Counted from the first letter of the stretch, positions 17,299 through 25,776 are shown. The stretch: DNA of 64,000 nucleotides from Trebonia sp963734665 (GCA_963734665.1 CAVTIR010000002.1:1-64000); one strand, 5' to 3'. The notes: a model not told the origin generated them from the letters alone. A program made the numbers and translations.

Positions 17299-17670
17299 GT
17301 CACGCGGCAGCCCGTCTGAGACCGCGTCCACCTGGTCCGGTAGCGGCATCCTCACGGCACGGCATCCGCAACGCGATACCGCCGATTACGATCGCCCGCC
17401 ACTCCCTGGGGCAGAGATGCGGTGTTGGGCACAGATCGATCAATTATCAGTTCTCTCGGATGCATCGGACTCAGGCGGTCCTTGCGAGAATCCTGAGGCT
17501 GGTAAAGCACGGGTGACCCGGCGATCGCGGTGCTCAGGCTGGCGCCGTCCAGTTGGCGGGCCTCGGCGGCCGTGTCTCCGGGGCCTATCGCCTCGGGCAG
17601 CGATTACGCGCGGCTGAGGATCGGCTCGACTTGCATGGCGACCGCACACTGACGGGTCATCGGAAACTCC
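17299..17670. other. Intergenic stretch, no gene supported
   Basis: About 370 bp between the serpin-like gene and the left end of the IS element. Short open frames exist on both strands, but none has a ribosome binding site and recognisable sequence. It may hold the left flank of whatever the element inserted into. Confidence 0.5.
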
Positions 17671-17733
17671 GGTGGGAACCCCGGCCTTCAGGCCGGGGAG
17701 GAAACCGGTGCCCTGCGGAGCAGGGCAGAAATC

Positions 17734-18963
17734 GTGTCACGGCAGGACCTCCGCTGTTGTTATCGATATGATGTTCGCGTGTCCCGGTATAGGATCTACC
17801 CTACTAACGAACAGGAGAGCGTGCTCCTGTGGCACTGCGGGCACTCCCGGTACGTGTGGAACCTTGCGGTCGAGCAGCACTCCTGGTGGCACCTGGGACG
17901 CGGATCCGCGCCCGGGTACCCGGAGCAGTCCCGGCAGCTGACCGCCGCCCGCGCCGCCAGCCCGTGGCTCGCCGCCGGGTCGCAGACGGTCCAGCAGCAG
18001 GCCCTGCGCGACTTCGCCCACGCCATGGACAGCTATTTCAACGGCACTCACGGCCGCCCGACCTGGCGCAAGCGGGGAGTGAACGAAGGGTTCCGGGTCA
18101 CCGGCGAGCGGGGGAAGCACTGGGACGTGCGGGTGCTGTCCCGAAAGTGGGCAGAGGTGCGGGTCCCCAAGGCCGGGTGGGTCCGGTTCCGCCTGTCCCG
18201 CCCCGTCCCGGCGGAGGTGAAGTCCTACCGGGTGACGCGTGACCGGGCGGGCCGCTGGCACGTCGCGTTCGCCCACATTCCCGACCCGGTGCCGGGACCC
18301 GGCGACGGGAAAGTGGTCGGCGTCGACCGGGGCGTGACGGTGTCCGCCGCCTTGTCGACCGGGGAAAAGCTGCACTGCCCCGGCCTCACCGCACGGGAGA
18401 AGGCCCGCAAGCTCAAACTCGAGCGCAGGCTCGCGAAGGCGAGCCGCGGGTCGAACCGCCGTGCGAGGGTGAAGGCGAAGCTCTCCCGGCTGCAGGCACA
18501 GGAGGCCGACCGGCGCAGGGACTGGGCCGAGCAGACCAGCACCAGGCTCGTCCGCGATTTCGACCTGATCCGTGTCGAGGACCTGAAGATCAGGAACATG
18601 ACCCGCTCCGCTAGGGGGACCAGGGACAAGCCCGGGACGAACGTCGAGGCTAAGGCAGGGCTGAACAAGGCCATCCACGCCAGCGGCTGGGGACTCCTCG
18701 TGAAGCGCCTTGAGGAGAAGGCCCCCGGACGGGTCGAGAAGGTACGAGCCGCGTACACGAGCCAGCAGTGCAGCGCGTGCGGGCACGTGGACGCGAAGTC
18801 GCGCGAGAGCCAAGCGCACTTCACGTGCACCGTCTGCGGGTACGCCTGCAACGCTGATGTGAACGCGGCCAGGAACATCGCGGCCGGGCGGGTCGTGAAA
18901 GCGCGGGGAGGCGACCCGGCAGCGGGGCCCGTGAACCGCGAAAACCAACCCTTGCTCCTTTAG
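17734..18963 (+). CDS. tnpB: RNA-guided endonuclease TnpB (IS605 OrfB family)
   Basis: 409 aa from GTG 17734 (GTG 17779, 15 codons on, matches the usual start of the conserved part better). It has the N-terminal helix-turn-helix/WED region (YRIYPTNEQESVLLWHCGHS), a RuvC-like nuclease split in three, and a C-terminal zinc ribbon. Catalytic residues are all present by position 1 numbering: Asp198 (VVGVDRGV), Glu282 (IRVEDLKI) and Asp375 (CNADVNAARN). The zinc ribbon CSACG...CTVCG has its four cysteines. So the nuclease looks intact. TnpB uses an RNA from the element's right end to cut DNA at the empty site, helping element retention. No frameshift or early stop. Confidence 0.92.
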   Translation: MSRQDLRCCYRYDVRVSRYRIYPTNEQESVLLWHCGHSRYVWNLAVEQHSWWHLGRGSAPGYPEQSRQLTAARAASPWLAAGSQTVQQQALRDFAHAMDSYFNGTHGRPTWRKRGVNEGFRVTGERGKHWDVRVLSRKWAEVRVPKAGWVRFRLSRPVPAEVKSYRVTRDRAGRWHVAFAHIPDPVPGPGDGKVVGVDRGVTVSAALSTGEKLHCPGLTAREKARKLKLERRLAKASRGSNRRARVKAKLSRLQAQEADRRRDWAEQTSTRLVRDFDLIRVEDLKIRNMTRSARGTRDKPGTNVEAKAGLNKAIHASGWGLLVKRLEEKAPGRVEKVRAAYTSQQCSACGHVDAKSRESQAHFTCTVCGYACNADVNAARNIAAGRVVKARGGDPAAGPVNRENQPLLL

Positions 18964-19010
18964 CACGGGAAGGGAATCCCCGGCCTTCACTTCAGGCCGG
19001 GGAGAATGTC
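18890..19010 (+). ncRNA. Candidate omega (right-end) guide RNA scaffold of TnpB
   Basis: In this family the guide RNA scaffold overlaps the tnpB 3' end and stops at the element's right end, with the guide taken from the flank just beyond. Here the right end has the hairpin 18978-19002 followed by GAGAATGTCA. The guide would then begin near 19011. This is an inference from family knowledge. The 5' boundary is only indicative. Confidence 0.4.
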
Positions 19011-19106
19011 AATGCGGACAATCCCGGTCTGACGGCCGACGCTGTCGTCGGGCTGCCGCTTTTCCGGCCCGCGGCCATCAGCGTTCCCTCTGGCGCGAGC
19101 ATCACC

Positions 19107-20600
19107 ATGGCCGCTGACACGACTATCTACGACGGCTCCGGACGCTGGGCGATAGTGCGCGGTGGCAGCACATGCCAGATCTCCCCGGGTGCCGAGATCC
19201 GGGTTCTGGCTGGCATTCAGATGGTTGCGGAAGCATGCGTTCGCGCGGCCGAGCCGGTAGTCGCGGCTGTACTTGCGCAGGCGGTCGCGCATGCGAGTGT
19301 TGAGGCCGCTGTTCAGGCGTTGGCTGACGATGACGCGCCAGAGGTGGAGCAAGTGGTTGAGGAGGCAGTAGCGCGAGCGGGCGTTTATGCGCCCGCGGGG
19401 CTGCTCGCGCACGAGTTCGAGCAGATGATCGCGAGTGCAGTCGCGGATGCGGTGCACGACTCCATCATCTGGTTCGCCTTCGTTTCCGAAGACATCACTC
19501 AAGCTGACTATATCGATCAGCCCGTCGCCGGGGTATTTGCCGTCGACGAGACCGGCATTCAGGCGGCCGTTCGGACGGGCATCCAGGCATCCAGGCAGGC
19601 TGCCGCGACAGCGATCGCGCAGACGAATGTAACAGGCGTGCAGGCAGGCATTCAGGCACTCAGATCGGCCATCGAGCAGGCTGTCGTGCGTGCGGTTATC
19701 GAGCCGGACATCCTGAGTGGCAAACAGCCGGCCAGCGCGATCATGCAGGCGGTCACTGCGGCTGTCGGGGAGGAAGGCGTCCGGACGGCCGCAGAGAAGA
19801 CCGTCCAAGACGCCGCAGACACGCCCGGTCGTCCAGTCCCGCAGGCGATAGCCGCTACTGGGACACATGCGATTACCCGGGCGCTGGCTCAAGCGATTGC
19901 GCAGATCAGCCTTGAACCCGCCGCCCCGATCATGGCGTGCTCCGGCAGCGCAGATATCGGCGCGCTGCCGGGCACCGCACTCCAGGTCGTCGCAGCCGCT
20001 GGAACGCCGGGCAGCACCATGCAGGTCATCTCAGCCGCAGGAAGGTGGACCATTCAGGCGAGTGACGTACTGGCACAACCACCGTCACCTCCTGTCCCGA
20101 CCGCGCTACCCGATCCGCTTCTGCCAGGCGTCCAGCTTGTCCAGCTGGTACCGGCGTCGGCCGCAACGTCCGATGCGCTGCTCGCACAGTCGGTGCTCAT
20201 CGACGCGGCCGGTGGGGCAAAGGTAAGTGTGACTGGTACCGCGCGCATCTTCCTCCGCAAGGGCGCCGTGATCTCAGCGCCGCAACTGCCGCATTACAGC
20301 CTGCCGAAGGACAGGCACCTCCTGGCGCCGCAGGGCACGAATGTTATCGTCGGCAACTTGGGAATGATCCTCATTGCCAATTTCTTCACCATGTTCGGAA
20401 TCGGCGCAGAACTCGGCATAGCATGCGTTCTCGCTGGCTTTTCCGACGCTACGGGGCACGGCCGCGGCTTTATTTTCCTTGCCCTCGCCGCGGTAGCTGT
20501 CCTCGTGATCCTTTACGCCGTCACCGCGACCCGCGCGATGGCGGATCCCCAGCCGGGCTCGTCCATGAGCTCCCAGGCTGGAGCCTCATTTACACTCTAG
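19107..20600 (+). CDS. Unrecognised alanine-rich protein with C-terminal membrane anchor, probably 5'-truncated
   Basis: 497 aa from the first ATG. The same frame is open back to the IS right end (19011) and reads sensibly there (ADAVVGLPLFRPAAISVPSG). So the gene seems to have lost its start to the insertion. The middle (residues about 35-230) is long Ala/Gln/Val-rich helix. Later segments (STMQVISAAGRWTIQASDV; VSVTGTARIFLRKGAVISAP) resemble the N-terminal TTIYDGSGRWAIVRGGSTCQ, suggesting a short beta-repeat. The C-terminus has two hydrophobic stretches: LGMILIANFFTMFGIGAELG and FIFLALAAVAVLVILYAV. Third codon positions are clearly less GC-rich than in neighbours, hinting at transfer or weak selection. 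No known family recognised. Confidence 0.5.
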   Translation: MAADTTIYDGSGRWAIVRGGSTCQISPGAEIRVLAGIQMVAEACVRAAEPVVAAVLAQAVAHASVEAAVQALADDDAPEVEQVVEEAVARAGVYAPAGLLAHEFEQMIASAVADAVHDSIIWFAFVSEDITQADYIDQPVAGVFAVDETGIQAAVRTGIQASRQAAATAIAQTNVTGVQAGIQALRSAIEQAVVRAVIEPDILSGKQPASAIMQAVTAAVGEEGVRTAAEKTVQDAADTPGRPVPQAIAATGTHAITRALAQAIAQISLEPAAPIMACSGSADIGALPGTALQVVAAAGTPGSTMQVISAAGRWTIQASDVLAQPPSPPVPTALPDPLLPGVQLVQLVPASAATSDALLAQSVLIDAAGGAKVSVTGTARIFLRKGAVISAPQLPHYSLPKDRHLLAPQGTNVIVGNLGMILIANFFTMFGIGAELGIACVLAGFSDATGHGRGFIFLALAAVAVLVILYAVTATRAMADPQPGSSMSSQAGASFTL

Positions 20601-20638
20601 CCACCCTGAGCGCGGCGCGACGTCAAGAATGCAAAGCA

Positions 20639-22075
20639 TCACCTCGACGCACATTCGGCAGCGAGGCCGCCTCTGCGCGACCACTGGTTCCGGCTGACAC
20701 CTTCACACAATCGCCCGCGCACAATCGCCCGCGCACAATCGCCCGCGCACAATACGGCCCGGGCGGGCCTAAAGGTCTTAATGGATAATAAGATCTTATT
20801 CGGCGAGGTGGTCGCGTGTGCCGGGCCTGCCGGATCTGAGTGCAGCCGGTTCCGGGCGGCTTCAGGTTCTGCGGCGCCGCCTGGCGTGACCTGCTGGCGG
20901 TGCCATTCGTGACTGGTCTTGTCCGGCCGGCCAACGTTCACGACCTGGACAGGCAGGTCGCCGGCCGCGCGAAGTACCTGGTCCGCCAGCGTGGATCCGC
21001 TAAGCAGCCGCGACCAGTGCGACCGGCGGCGCGACCCGATCACGAGCTGGCAGGCGCCAGCCTGGTGCGCGGCCTGGATCAGCCCGGAAGCGGGGTCGTC
21101 GGCCCTGACTTCAAGCAAGGTCCCGCCCAGTTCGCCGAGCAGCTTGCGGTCCTTCTCGAGCCGCTCCACCGGTGGCTCGTCGAGGTTGTCGATCGCGCGG
21201 ACGTACACCGCCTGGAGCCTGGCGTCGGCCAGCCCGGCGAGGCGGGCGGCGTAGCGGATCAGCCACTCGTCGGCGGGCGACCCCTCAAGACCGACCATGA
21301 TGACCGAGGCCTGAACCTGTTCCCTGATGCCGTGGGCGGCGGCGTACGCCGCGACGGGGTCGGGAACGGAGTCATCGAGCCACAGCTGTGCGAGCTCCCG
21401 CAGGGCGGCGAGATTCGCGAAGCGGAAATAGTTCGACAGTGCCGCGTCCACCTGGTCCCCGGGGACGACGAGGCCCTGGGCCAGCCGGTGGCGCAGCGCC
21501 GCGGGCGTAAGGTCGACGAGCTTGACCTCGCCGGACCGCAGGAACGCGTCCGGCACCGGCTCGGCCGGGCGCACGCCGGTGATCCGGGAGACGGCCTGGC
21601 TCAGCGATTCGATGTTGGCGACGTTGAGGGTGGTATAGACATCGATGCCGCTTGCCAGCAGGTCGTCGATGTCCTGCCAGCGCTTGGCGTGGCGCTCGCC
21701 GGGGAGGTTCGCGTGGGCGAGCTCGTCTACCACGGCCAGCTGCGGACGCCGGGCGAGAACCGTACTGGTGTCCAGCTCAGCGAAGCTCGCATTCCGGTAG
21801 GTGACCGTGCGCGCGGGAAGCACTTCAAGGTCGTCGAGCTGGGCAGCGGTGCCGGGCCGCCCGTGCCGCTCCCACTGGGCCACCACGGTGTCGGCGCCGG
21901 CGCGCCGCCGGGCCCGTGCATCCCGCATCATCGCGTAGGTCTTCCCCACTCCGGGAGCAATCCCGAGGTAGGTGCGCAGCTTCCCCCGGCCGGCCAGCGA
22001 GTCCGCGTCCTGTGCGGAAGCCCGGGCGACCAGGTCCGGGCGTTCCCCGGGGTGGGTCCGGGCACGGCTGGTCAT
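20639..22075 (-). CDS. Stand-alone KdpD sensor-domain protein with universal-stress domain (no kinase)
   Basis: 478 aa. The N-terminal KdpD domain has Walker A GIAPGVGKT (residues about 38-46), Walker B VVDELAH, the family pattern KRWQDIDDLLASGIDVYTTL and IESLSQAVSRITG. A universal-stress-like nucleotide-binding domain follows (QASVIMVGLEGSP ... LVIGSRRRSHWSRLLSGSTL). The four membrane helices and histidine kinase of full KdpD (about 850-900 aa) are absent. The last 75 residues are encoded by repeat-containing DNA and look non-conserved, so the natural end was probably near 20900. It is divergent from a second protein of the same design at 22432. KdpD N-domains bind c-di-AMP in Gram-positives, so a role in K+/osmotic signalling is a reasonable guess. 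Confidence 0.82.
   Translation of the reverse strand: MTSRARTHPGERPDLVARASAQDADSLAGRGKLRTYLGIAPGVGKTYAMMRDARARRRAGADTVVAQWERHGRPGTAAQLDDLEVLPARTVTYRNASFAELDTSTVLARRPQLAVVDELAHANLPGERHAKRWQDIDDLLASGIDVYTTLNVANIESLSQAVSRITGVRPAEPVPDAFLRSGEVKLVDLTPAALRHRLAQGLVVPGDQVDAALSNYFRFANLAALRELAQLWLDDSVPDPVAAYAAAHGIREQVQASVIMVGLEGSPADEWLIRYAARLAGLADARLQAVYVRAIDNLDEPPVERLEKDRKLLGELGGTLLEVRADDPASGLIQAAHQAGACQLVIGSRRRSHWSRLLSGSTLADQVLRAAGDLPVQVVNVGRPDKTSHEWHRQQVTPGGAAEPEAARNRLHSDPAGPAHATTSPNKILLSIKTFRPARAVLCAGDCARAIVRGRLCEGVSRNQWSRRGGLAAECASR
20707..20748. repeat. Three perfect 14-bp tandem repeats
   Basis: ACAATCGCCCGCGC is repeated at 20707, 20721 and 20735, followed by a partial copy. It lies inside the open frame of the KdpD-like gene's 3' end. 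As 14 is not a multiple of 3, each copy is read in a different frame, so copy-number change would alter the C-terminus. Confidence 0.92.
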
Positions 22076-22110
22076 CGCTTAATCCATTCGGACATAGTTG
22101 TCAGGGTGCG

Positions 22111-22137
22111 GCCGGCGTGGCCCCAGGCCACGCCGGC
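22111..22137. promoter_or_regulatory. Perfect 12-bp inverted repeat in the divergent kdpD-like promoter region
   Basis: GCCGGCGTGGCC (22111-22122), loop CCA, then the exact complement (22126-22137). It lies 36 bp upstream of the minus-strand KdpD-like start, so it would sit in its leader or promoter. It may be an RNA hairpin (attenuator-like) or a repressor site. No T-run follows on either strand. Confidence 0.55.
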
Positions 22138-22431
22138 AGCCAGCCAGGGCCGGCTGCGACCTGAACCAGTCGTGCCCCGTTCGGGCGGGGCCGCCTGGCA
22201 ACGGTGCCAGTCCAGACGCTATCCGCTGGAAACGCCACATGCCAGCGGTCGCGGCCACGTCCATGACCAGGACCGCCTGGGCACTGCCAGAATGGAAAGC
22301 GGTCGGCTGGTGATCTGGAACCCGCTTCACCGCACCGGGCCGACCCGCCAGACCAGGGCCGATCAAGGAGGGAGGCCGCCGAGATCACCGGGCAGATAAG
22401 GGGCAATAGCTCAGAAGGGACCGGCGAGGAC

Positions 22432-23604
22432 GTGAGCCACACCGCGCAGCCGGGCACGGATAGCGCCGCGGAGGTCGAGGCAGCGGGTCATTTCCGCATC
22501 TACCTGGGTGCGGCCCCGGGCGTCGGCAAGACCTACGCCATGCTCTCCGAGGGCCATCGCCGCCTCGCGCGGGGCGCTGACGTCGTCGCCGGATTCGTCG
22601 AGAGCTACGGGCGGCCGGTCACCGAGGCACTGGTCAACGGCCTTGAGGTCATCCCGCGCAAGACAGTTGACTACCGGGGCACGCGCCTGGAGGAGATGGA
22701 CCTCGACGCGGTGCTGCGAAGACGGCCCGGGGTGGCCCTCATCGACGAGCTCGCCCATACCAACGTGCCGGGATCCGGCAGGAACGCCAAACGCTGGCAG
22801 GACATCCGGGACATCCTCAGTGCGGGAATCGACGTCATCACCACCGTCAACATCCAGCACCTCGAAAGCATCGCCGATGAGGTCGAGCAGATGACCGGGA
22901 CGCAGGTCCGTGAACGGGTGCCGGACCGGTTCGTGCGTGAAGCCGGCCAGACCGAGCTGATCGACTCCTCACCGGAGCAGCTGCGCCGCCGGATGCTGCA
23001 TGGCAACATCTACCCGCAGGAAAAGGTCCGCCAGGCCCTCACCCACTTCTTCCGCACCGACAACCTGATCGCCCTGCGGGAGCTCGCGCTGCGGTTCGTT
23101 GCCGACGAGTCGGACGAAGAACTCCTCGAGCACCTCCGGCGGCTACGGTCCCAGGTCCTGTGGGAGACGACCGAGCGCATCATGGTAGCCCTCAGCGCGG
23201 CGCCGGGTACCGACGTGCTGCTGCGCCGCGCGGCCCGCATCGCCTTCAGGGTCAAAGGGGAACTCGACGTGGTCCACGTCATCGTCGGCGAAACTGGCCT
23301 GCCCGGGGGTAGCCAGTCGACCGGCGGCCTGCAGCAGCTAGCGGCCGACCTGGGTGCCCGCTGGCACGAGATACAAGATGATGACCCCGCCCGGGCCATC
23401 GTTGGCTTCGCACGGCAGCATCAGATCACCCAGATCGTGATCGGCTCTGCCCAACGCAGCTGGCGGCACCTCACCAACGGCGGGCCGATCGTACGAAATG
23501 TCATCCATGAGGCCGGTGCGTCCGGCATCGACGTCCTCATCATCGGCCGCCATGAGAAGCCTCCTGCCGGGGCCCTCGACTCCAGTGCCGCCAAGGAGTC
23601 CTGA
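22432..23604 (+). CDS. Stand-alone KdpD sensor-domain protein with universal-stress domain (no kinase), second copy
   Basis: 390 aa from GTG 22432 (GAGGAC just before). KdpD domain: Walker A GAAPGVGKT (residues about 26-34), ALIDELAHTNVPGSGRNAKR, DILSAGIDVITTVNIQHLES and DSSPEQLRRRMLHGNIYP. These match the KdpD consensus more closely than the divergent copy does. The universal-stress domain (IMVALSAAPGTDVLLRRAAR ... QIVIGSAQRSWRHL) ends the protein. There are no membrane helices and no H-box, N- or G-box, so it is a soluble sensor without output. Divergent with 20639-22075 across a 356-bp region, implying shared control. No kdpABC or kdpE gene is in this window. Confidence 0.85.
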   Translation: MSHTAQPGTDSAAEVEAAGHFRIYLGAAPGVGKTYAMLSEGHRRLARGADVVAGFVESYGRPVTEALVNGLEVIPRKTVDYRGTRLEEMDLDAVLRRRPGVALIDELAHTNVPGSGRNAKRWQDIRDILSAGIDVITTVNIQHLESIADEVEQMTGTQVRERVPDRFVREAGQTELIDSSPEQLRRRMLHGNIYPQEKVRQALTHFFRTDNLIALRELALRFVADESDEELLEHLRRLRSQVLWETTERIMVALSAAPGTDVLLRRAARIAFRVKGELDVVHVIVGETGLPGGSQSTGGLQQLAADLGARWHEIQDDDPARAIVGFARQHQITQIVIGSAQRSWRHLTNGGPIVRNVIHEAGASGIDVLIIGRHEKPPAGALDSSAAKES

Positions 23605-23615
23605 CCTCGCACAGC

Positions 23616-24629
23616 TCACGCGGCCCGTAGTAAGGCGAGCCGGGTCGCCCGGATGACGCCAACGGGCTTGCCGCCGCCAGCCACCTCCGCGGTGGCCAGC
23701 TCGACCGGCGGCTGCGCGCCGAGCATGGCCAGGATGGCGACCGTGACCGGCGTGCGGGCGCGCGCGTTCCCGTCGTCGATCTTCACCGCGGCGGCGCTAC
23801 CGTCCGGCAGCGCGAACGCGTCGACGCCCTCGGCGCCGGCCTTGAGCAGCAGGCCAGGGATCGACGTCATCAGCTTGTTCTCGTCCCGCGTCGTCCCGCT
23901 GGTCCACTCGGGGAACTTGCGCATGGCGTCGGCGACCTGGCGCTCGGGGGAGCCAGGCTCCGCGAGGACCAGGGCGCGAAAAGCCCGGGCGAGGCCGCCC
24001 AGGGTCAGCGCGAACAAGGGCGCGCCGCAGCCGTCCACGCCGACCGCCGCGACCGGCTCCCGCGCGAGTTCCTCGATGGTCCACCTGATGTGCTGCTGCA
24101 GGGGGTGCTCGGGGGAGAGGTAGGTCTCGGTAGGCCAGTCGTTGACGATGCAGGTGGCCAGCATCGCCGCGTGCTTGCCCGAGCAGTTGAACCGCACCCG
24201 CGACCCTGGCTCCGCATCAGGAGGGGAGGACCTGATCAGCCGCCGCGCCGTCGGCTCGTCGATCGGCAGCGACGGCGGGCACTTCAGGTCGTCCGCCGTG
24301 AGCCCGGCGTAGTCGAGGATGTCGTGTACCCCCTGGGCATGGAAGTCCTCGCCGGAGTGGCTGGCGGCGGCGAGCGCGAGCAGTTCTCCTTCGATCGGCA
24401 GTCCCGCCCGGAGCATCGCCGCGGCCTGCAGCGGCTTGTTAGACGAGCGCGGGAAGATCGGTGTGTTGGCGCTGCCAGCGGTGAACGCGTACATGCCGTC
24501 GGGGGCGATCGCCACGATGCTGCCACGGTGCCGGGACTCCACAAACCCGGACCGGATCACCTCAGCGAGCACGGGGTTGGCGACGACGTCGCTCACTGAC
24601 AATTGCTCCAAAGGGGTCACGCGAGACAT
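23616..24629 (-). CDS. L-asparaginase II family protein (AnsA, Rhizobium-type)
   Basis: 337 aa from ATG 24629. This is the PF06089-type asparaginase, unrelated to the E. coli enzymes. It has IRSGFVESRHRGSIVAIAPD, then GSANTPIFPRSSNKPLQAAA (Ser-x-x-Lys containing active region SSNKPLQ), LALAAASHSGEDFH, RFNCSGKHAAMLA with the conserved Cys and Lys, and GVDGCGAPLFALTL. It would hydrolyse asparagine to aspartate and ammonia in the cytoplasm. Length is normal. Start chosen where conservation begins; a longer frame to 24731 exists. It converges with the second KdpD-like gene, only 11 bp apart. Confidence 0.88.
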   Translation of the reverse strand: MSRVTPLEQLSVSDVVANPVLAEVIRSGFVESRHRGSIVAIAPDGMYAFTAGSANTPIFPRSSNKPLQAAAMLRAGLPIEGELLALAAASHSGEDFHAQGVHDILDYAGLTADDLKCPPSLPIDEPTARRLIRSSPPDAEPGSRVRFNCSGKHAAMLATCIVNDWPTETYLSPEHPLQQHIRWTIEELAREPVAAVGVDGCGAPLFALTLGGLARAFRALVLAEPGSPERQVADAMRKFPEWTSGTTRDENKLMTSIPGLLLKAGAEGVDAFALPDGSAAAVKIDDGNARARTPVTVAILAMLGAQPPVELATAEVAGGGKPVGVIRATRLALLRAA

Positions 24630-24764
24630 TATGGCCGGACGATGCTTGCCACCTGCCCATATCAGTCTGATAAGTGGTCCGGAGTCCGGTAACGACCGAT
24701 ACGGGGTCAGAGTCGGCCGCCTGCCCGCCACAGGAAGCGAACGAAGCCGTTAGGCTGACGTCTC

Positions 24765-25190
24765 GTGCGAGCAGTAGCGCAGCGGGTGACCCAGGCGAGC
24801 GTCACCGTGGACGGCCAGGTCATCGGCGCGATCGACGAGCCGGGCCTGCTCGTCCTCATCGGCGTCACCCATGACGACACACCGGACAAAGCCAGGAAGC
24901 TGGCGGCCAAGCTGTGGGGAATGCGGATCCTCGACGACGAGAAGTCTTGCTCGGACCTGAACGCGCCGCTGCTCGTGGTGAGCCAGTTCACCCTCTACGC
25001 GGACACGGCCAAGGGCAGGAGGCCGTCTTGGAGCAACGCCGCCCCTGGCCCGGTCGCTGAGCCCCTGGTCGCCGCCGTCATTGACGAGCTGCGCGGCCTC
25101 GGCGCCCGCGTCGAGGCCGGGAAATTCGGCGCCGATATGAAGGTAGCCCTGGTCAACGACGGCCCCTTCACGATCATCGTCGAGCTCTGA
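24765..25190 (+). CDS. dtd: D-aminoacyl-tRNA deacylase
   Basis: 141 aa from GTG 24765. It opens RAVAQRVTQASVTVDGQVIG, followed by GLLVLIGVTHDDTPDKARKL, LNAPLLVVSQFTLYAD (the SQxT active-site motif) and ends VNDGPFTIIVEL (the cross-subunit Gly-cisPro motif). It removes D-amino acids mischarged on tRNA. Length is typical. Probably shares a divergent promoter region with the asparaginase gene. Confidence 0.95.
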   Translation: MRAVAQRVTQASVTVDGQVIGAIDEPGLLVLIGVTHDDTPDKARKLAAKLWGMRILDDEKSCSDLNAPLLVVSQFTLYADTAKGRRPSWSNAAPGPVAEPLVAAVIDELRGLGARVEAGKFGADMKVALVNDGPFTIIVEL

Positions 25191-25212
25191 GCCGACGGAC
25201 TCTAGGGGAGAC

Positions 25213-25560
25213 TCACCCTGCGCTGGCGACCTTCGCCTCGGTCAGCCCCGCCTGGTCGCACTGCGGGCGGGCCGCAAGAGACACGGCGTCCGAGTGAGCG
25301 AACGCATTGCGGCAGAACGTCTTAGCCTGGGTGCCGCAGTAGTGCAGGATCCCGCCGCCCGTCGAGCTCGGGACGGTGACGCTGACGCACCCGTTCGCGG
25401 ACGTCGCCAAGGGGTCGCCGCTGACCGCGCTCCACACGCCGATGCCCACGCCGGCCGCGACCACGAGGGCCAGGATGAGGTACACGATCCGCTTCCCGCG
25501 TGGTGTCAGCGAGAGCGCACCCTCGATCTGATCACTGCCGAGCCGGGTCTTGCTGTACAT
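25213..25560 (-). CDS. Single-pass membrane protein, unknown
   Basis: 115 aa. The cytoplasmic N-terminus has LGSDQIEGALSLTPRGKR, one helix follows (IVYLILALVVAAGVGIGVWS), then an outside domain with four cysteines (NGCVSV, LHYCGTQAKTFC, RPQC) that could form two disulfides. The pattern is common in actinobacterial small membrane proteins next to dtd-like genes but no function is known. ATG at 25560. Convergent with dtd. Confidence 0.65.
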   Translation of the reverse strand: MYSKTRLGSDQIEGALSLTPRGKRIVYLILALVVAAGVGIGVWSAVSGDPLATSANGCVSVTVPSSTGGGILHYCGTQAKTFCRNAFAHSDAVSLAARPQCDQAGLTEAKVASAG

Positions 25561-25776
25561 CGCTACCTCACTGACGATCGCCTTATCAAACCTTTTTTTC
25601 CATGCTTACGTCCAGTGATCTTACGAACCGGAGCAACGTCAGTGGAAAAAGGGTTTGTTCCGGGACGATTAAGAACTGGTGTACGCCTCAGCGGAGCGGC
25701 AGATGCCGAGGTGTTACCGTCTGCGGTAGCGTGGCCCGCGACGGAGCGTGCTGCCTGCACCACGGAGGTGACAAGT

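Larger units (their letters stand above)
17671..19010 (+). mobile_element. IS200/IS605-type element with TnpB only
   Basis: The ends carry matching subterminal hairpins. The left one is CCCCGGCC-TTCA-GGCCGGGG at 17679-17698. The right one has the same 8-bp arms around a 9-nt loop at 18978-19002, followed by GAGAATGTCA. No terminal inverted repeats or target duplication are expected in this family. Only the tnpB gene lies between the ends and no TnpA tyrosine transposase is present, so it depends on a TnpA elsewhere or is immobile. The exact edges are uncertain by a few bases. Confidence 0.8.

Noticed and set aside
18987..19892. A 301-codon minus-strand frame (Arg/Leu/Cys/Asn-rich) opposite the Ala-rich protein
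   Set aside because: No motif, odd composition and no ribosome binding site. The plus frame is longer and ends in proper membrane segments. Kept only as a caution in the entry for the plus-strand gene.
22076..22431. c-di-AMP (ydaO-type) riboswitch before the KdpD-like genes
   Set aside because: Looked for because KdpD can bind c-di-AMP, but the conserved GGGGAACC / GGGGTGAATC type segments are not present.
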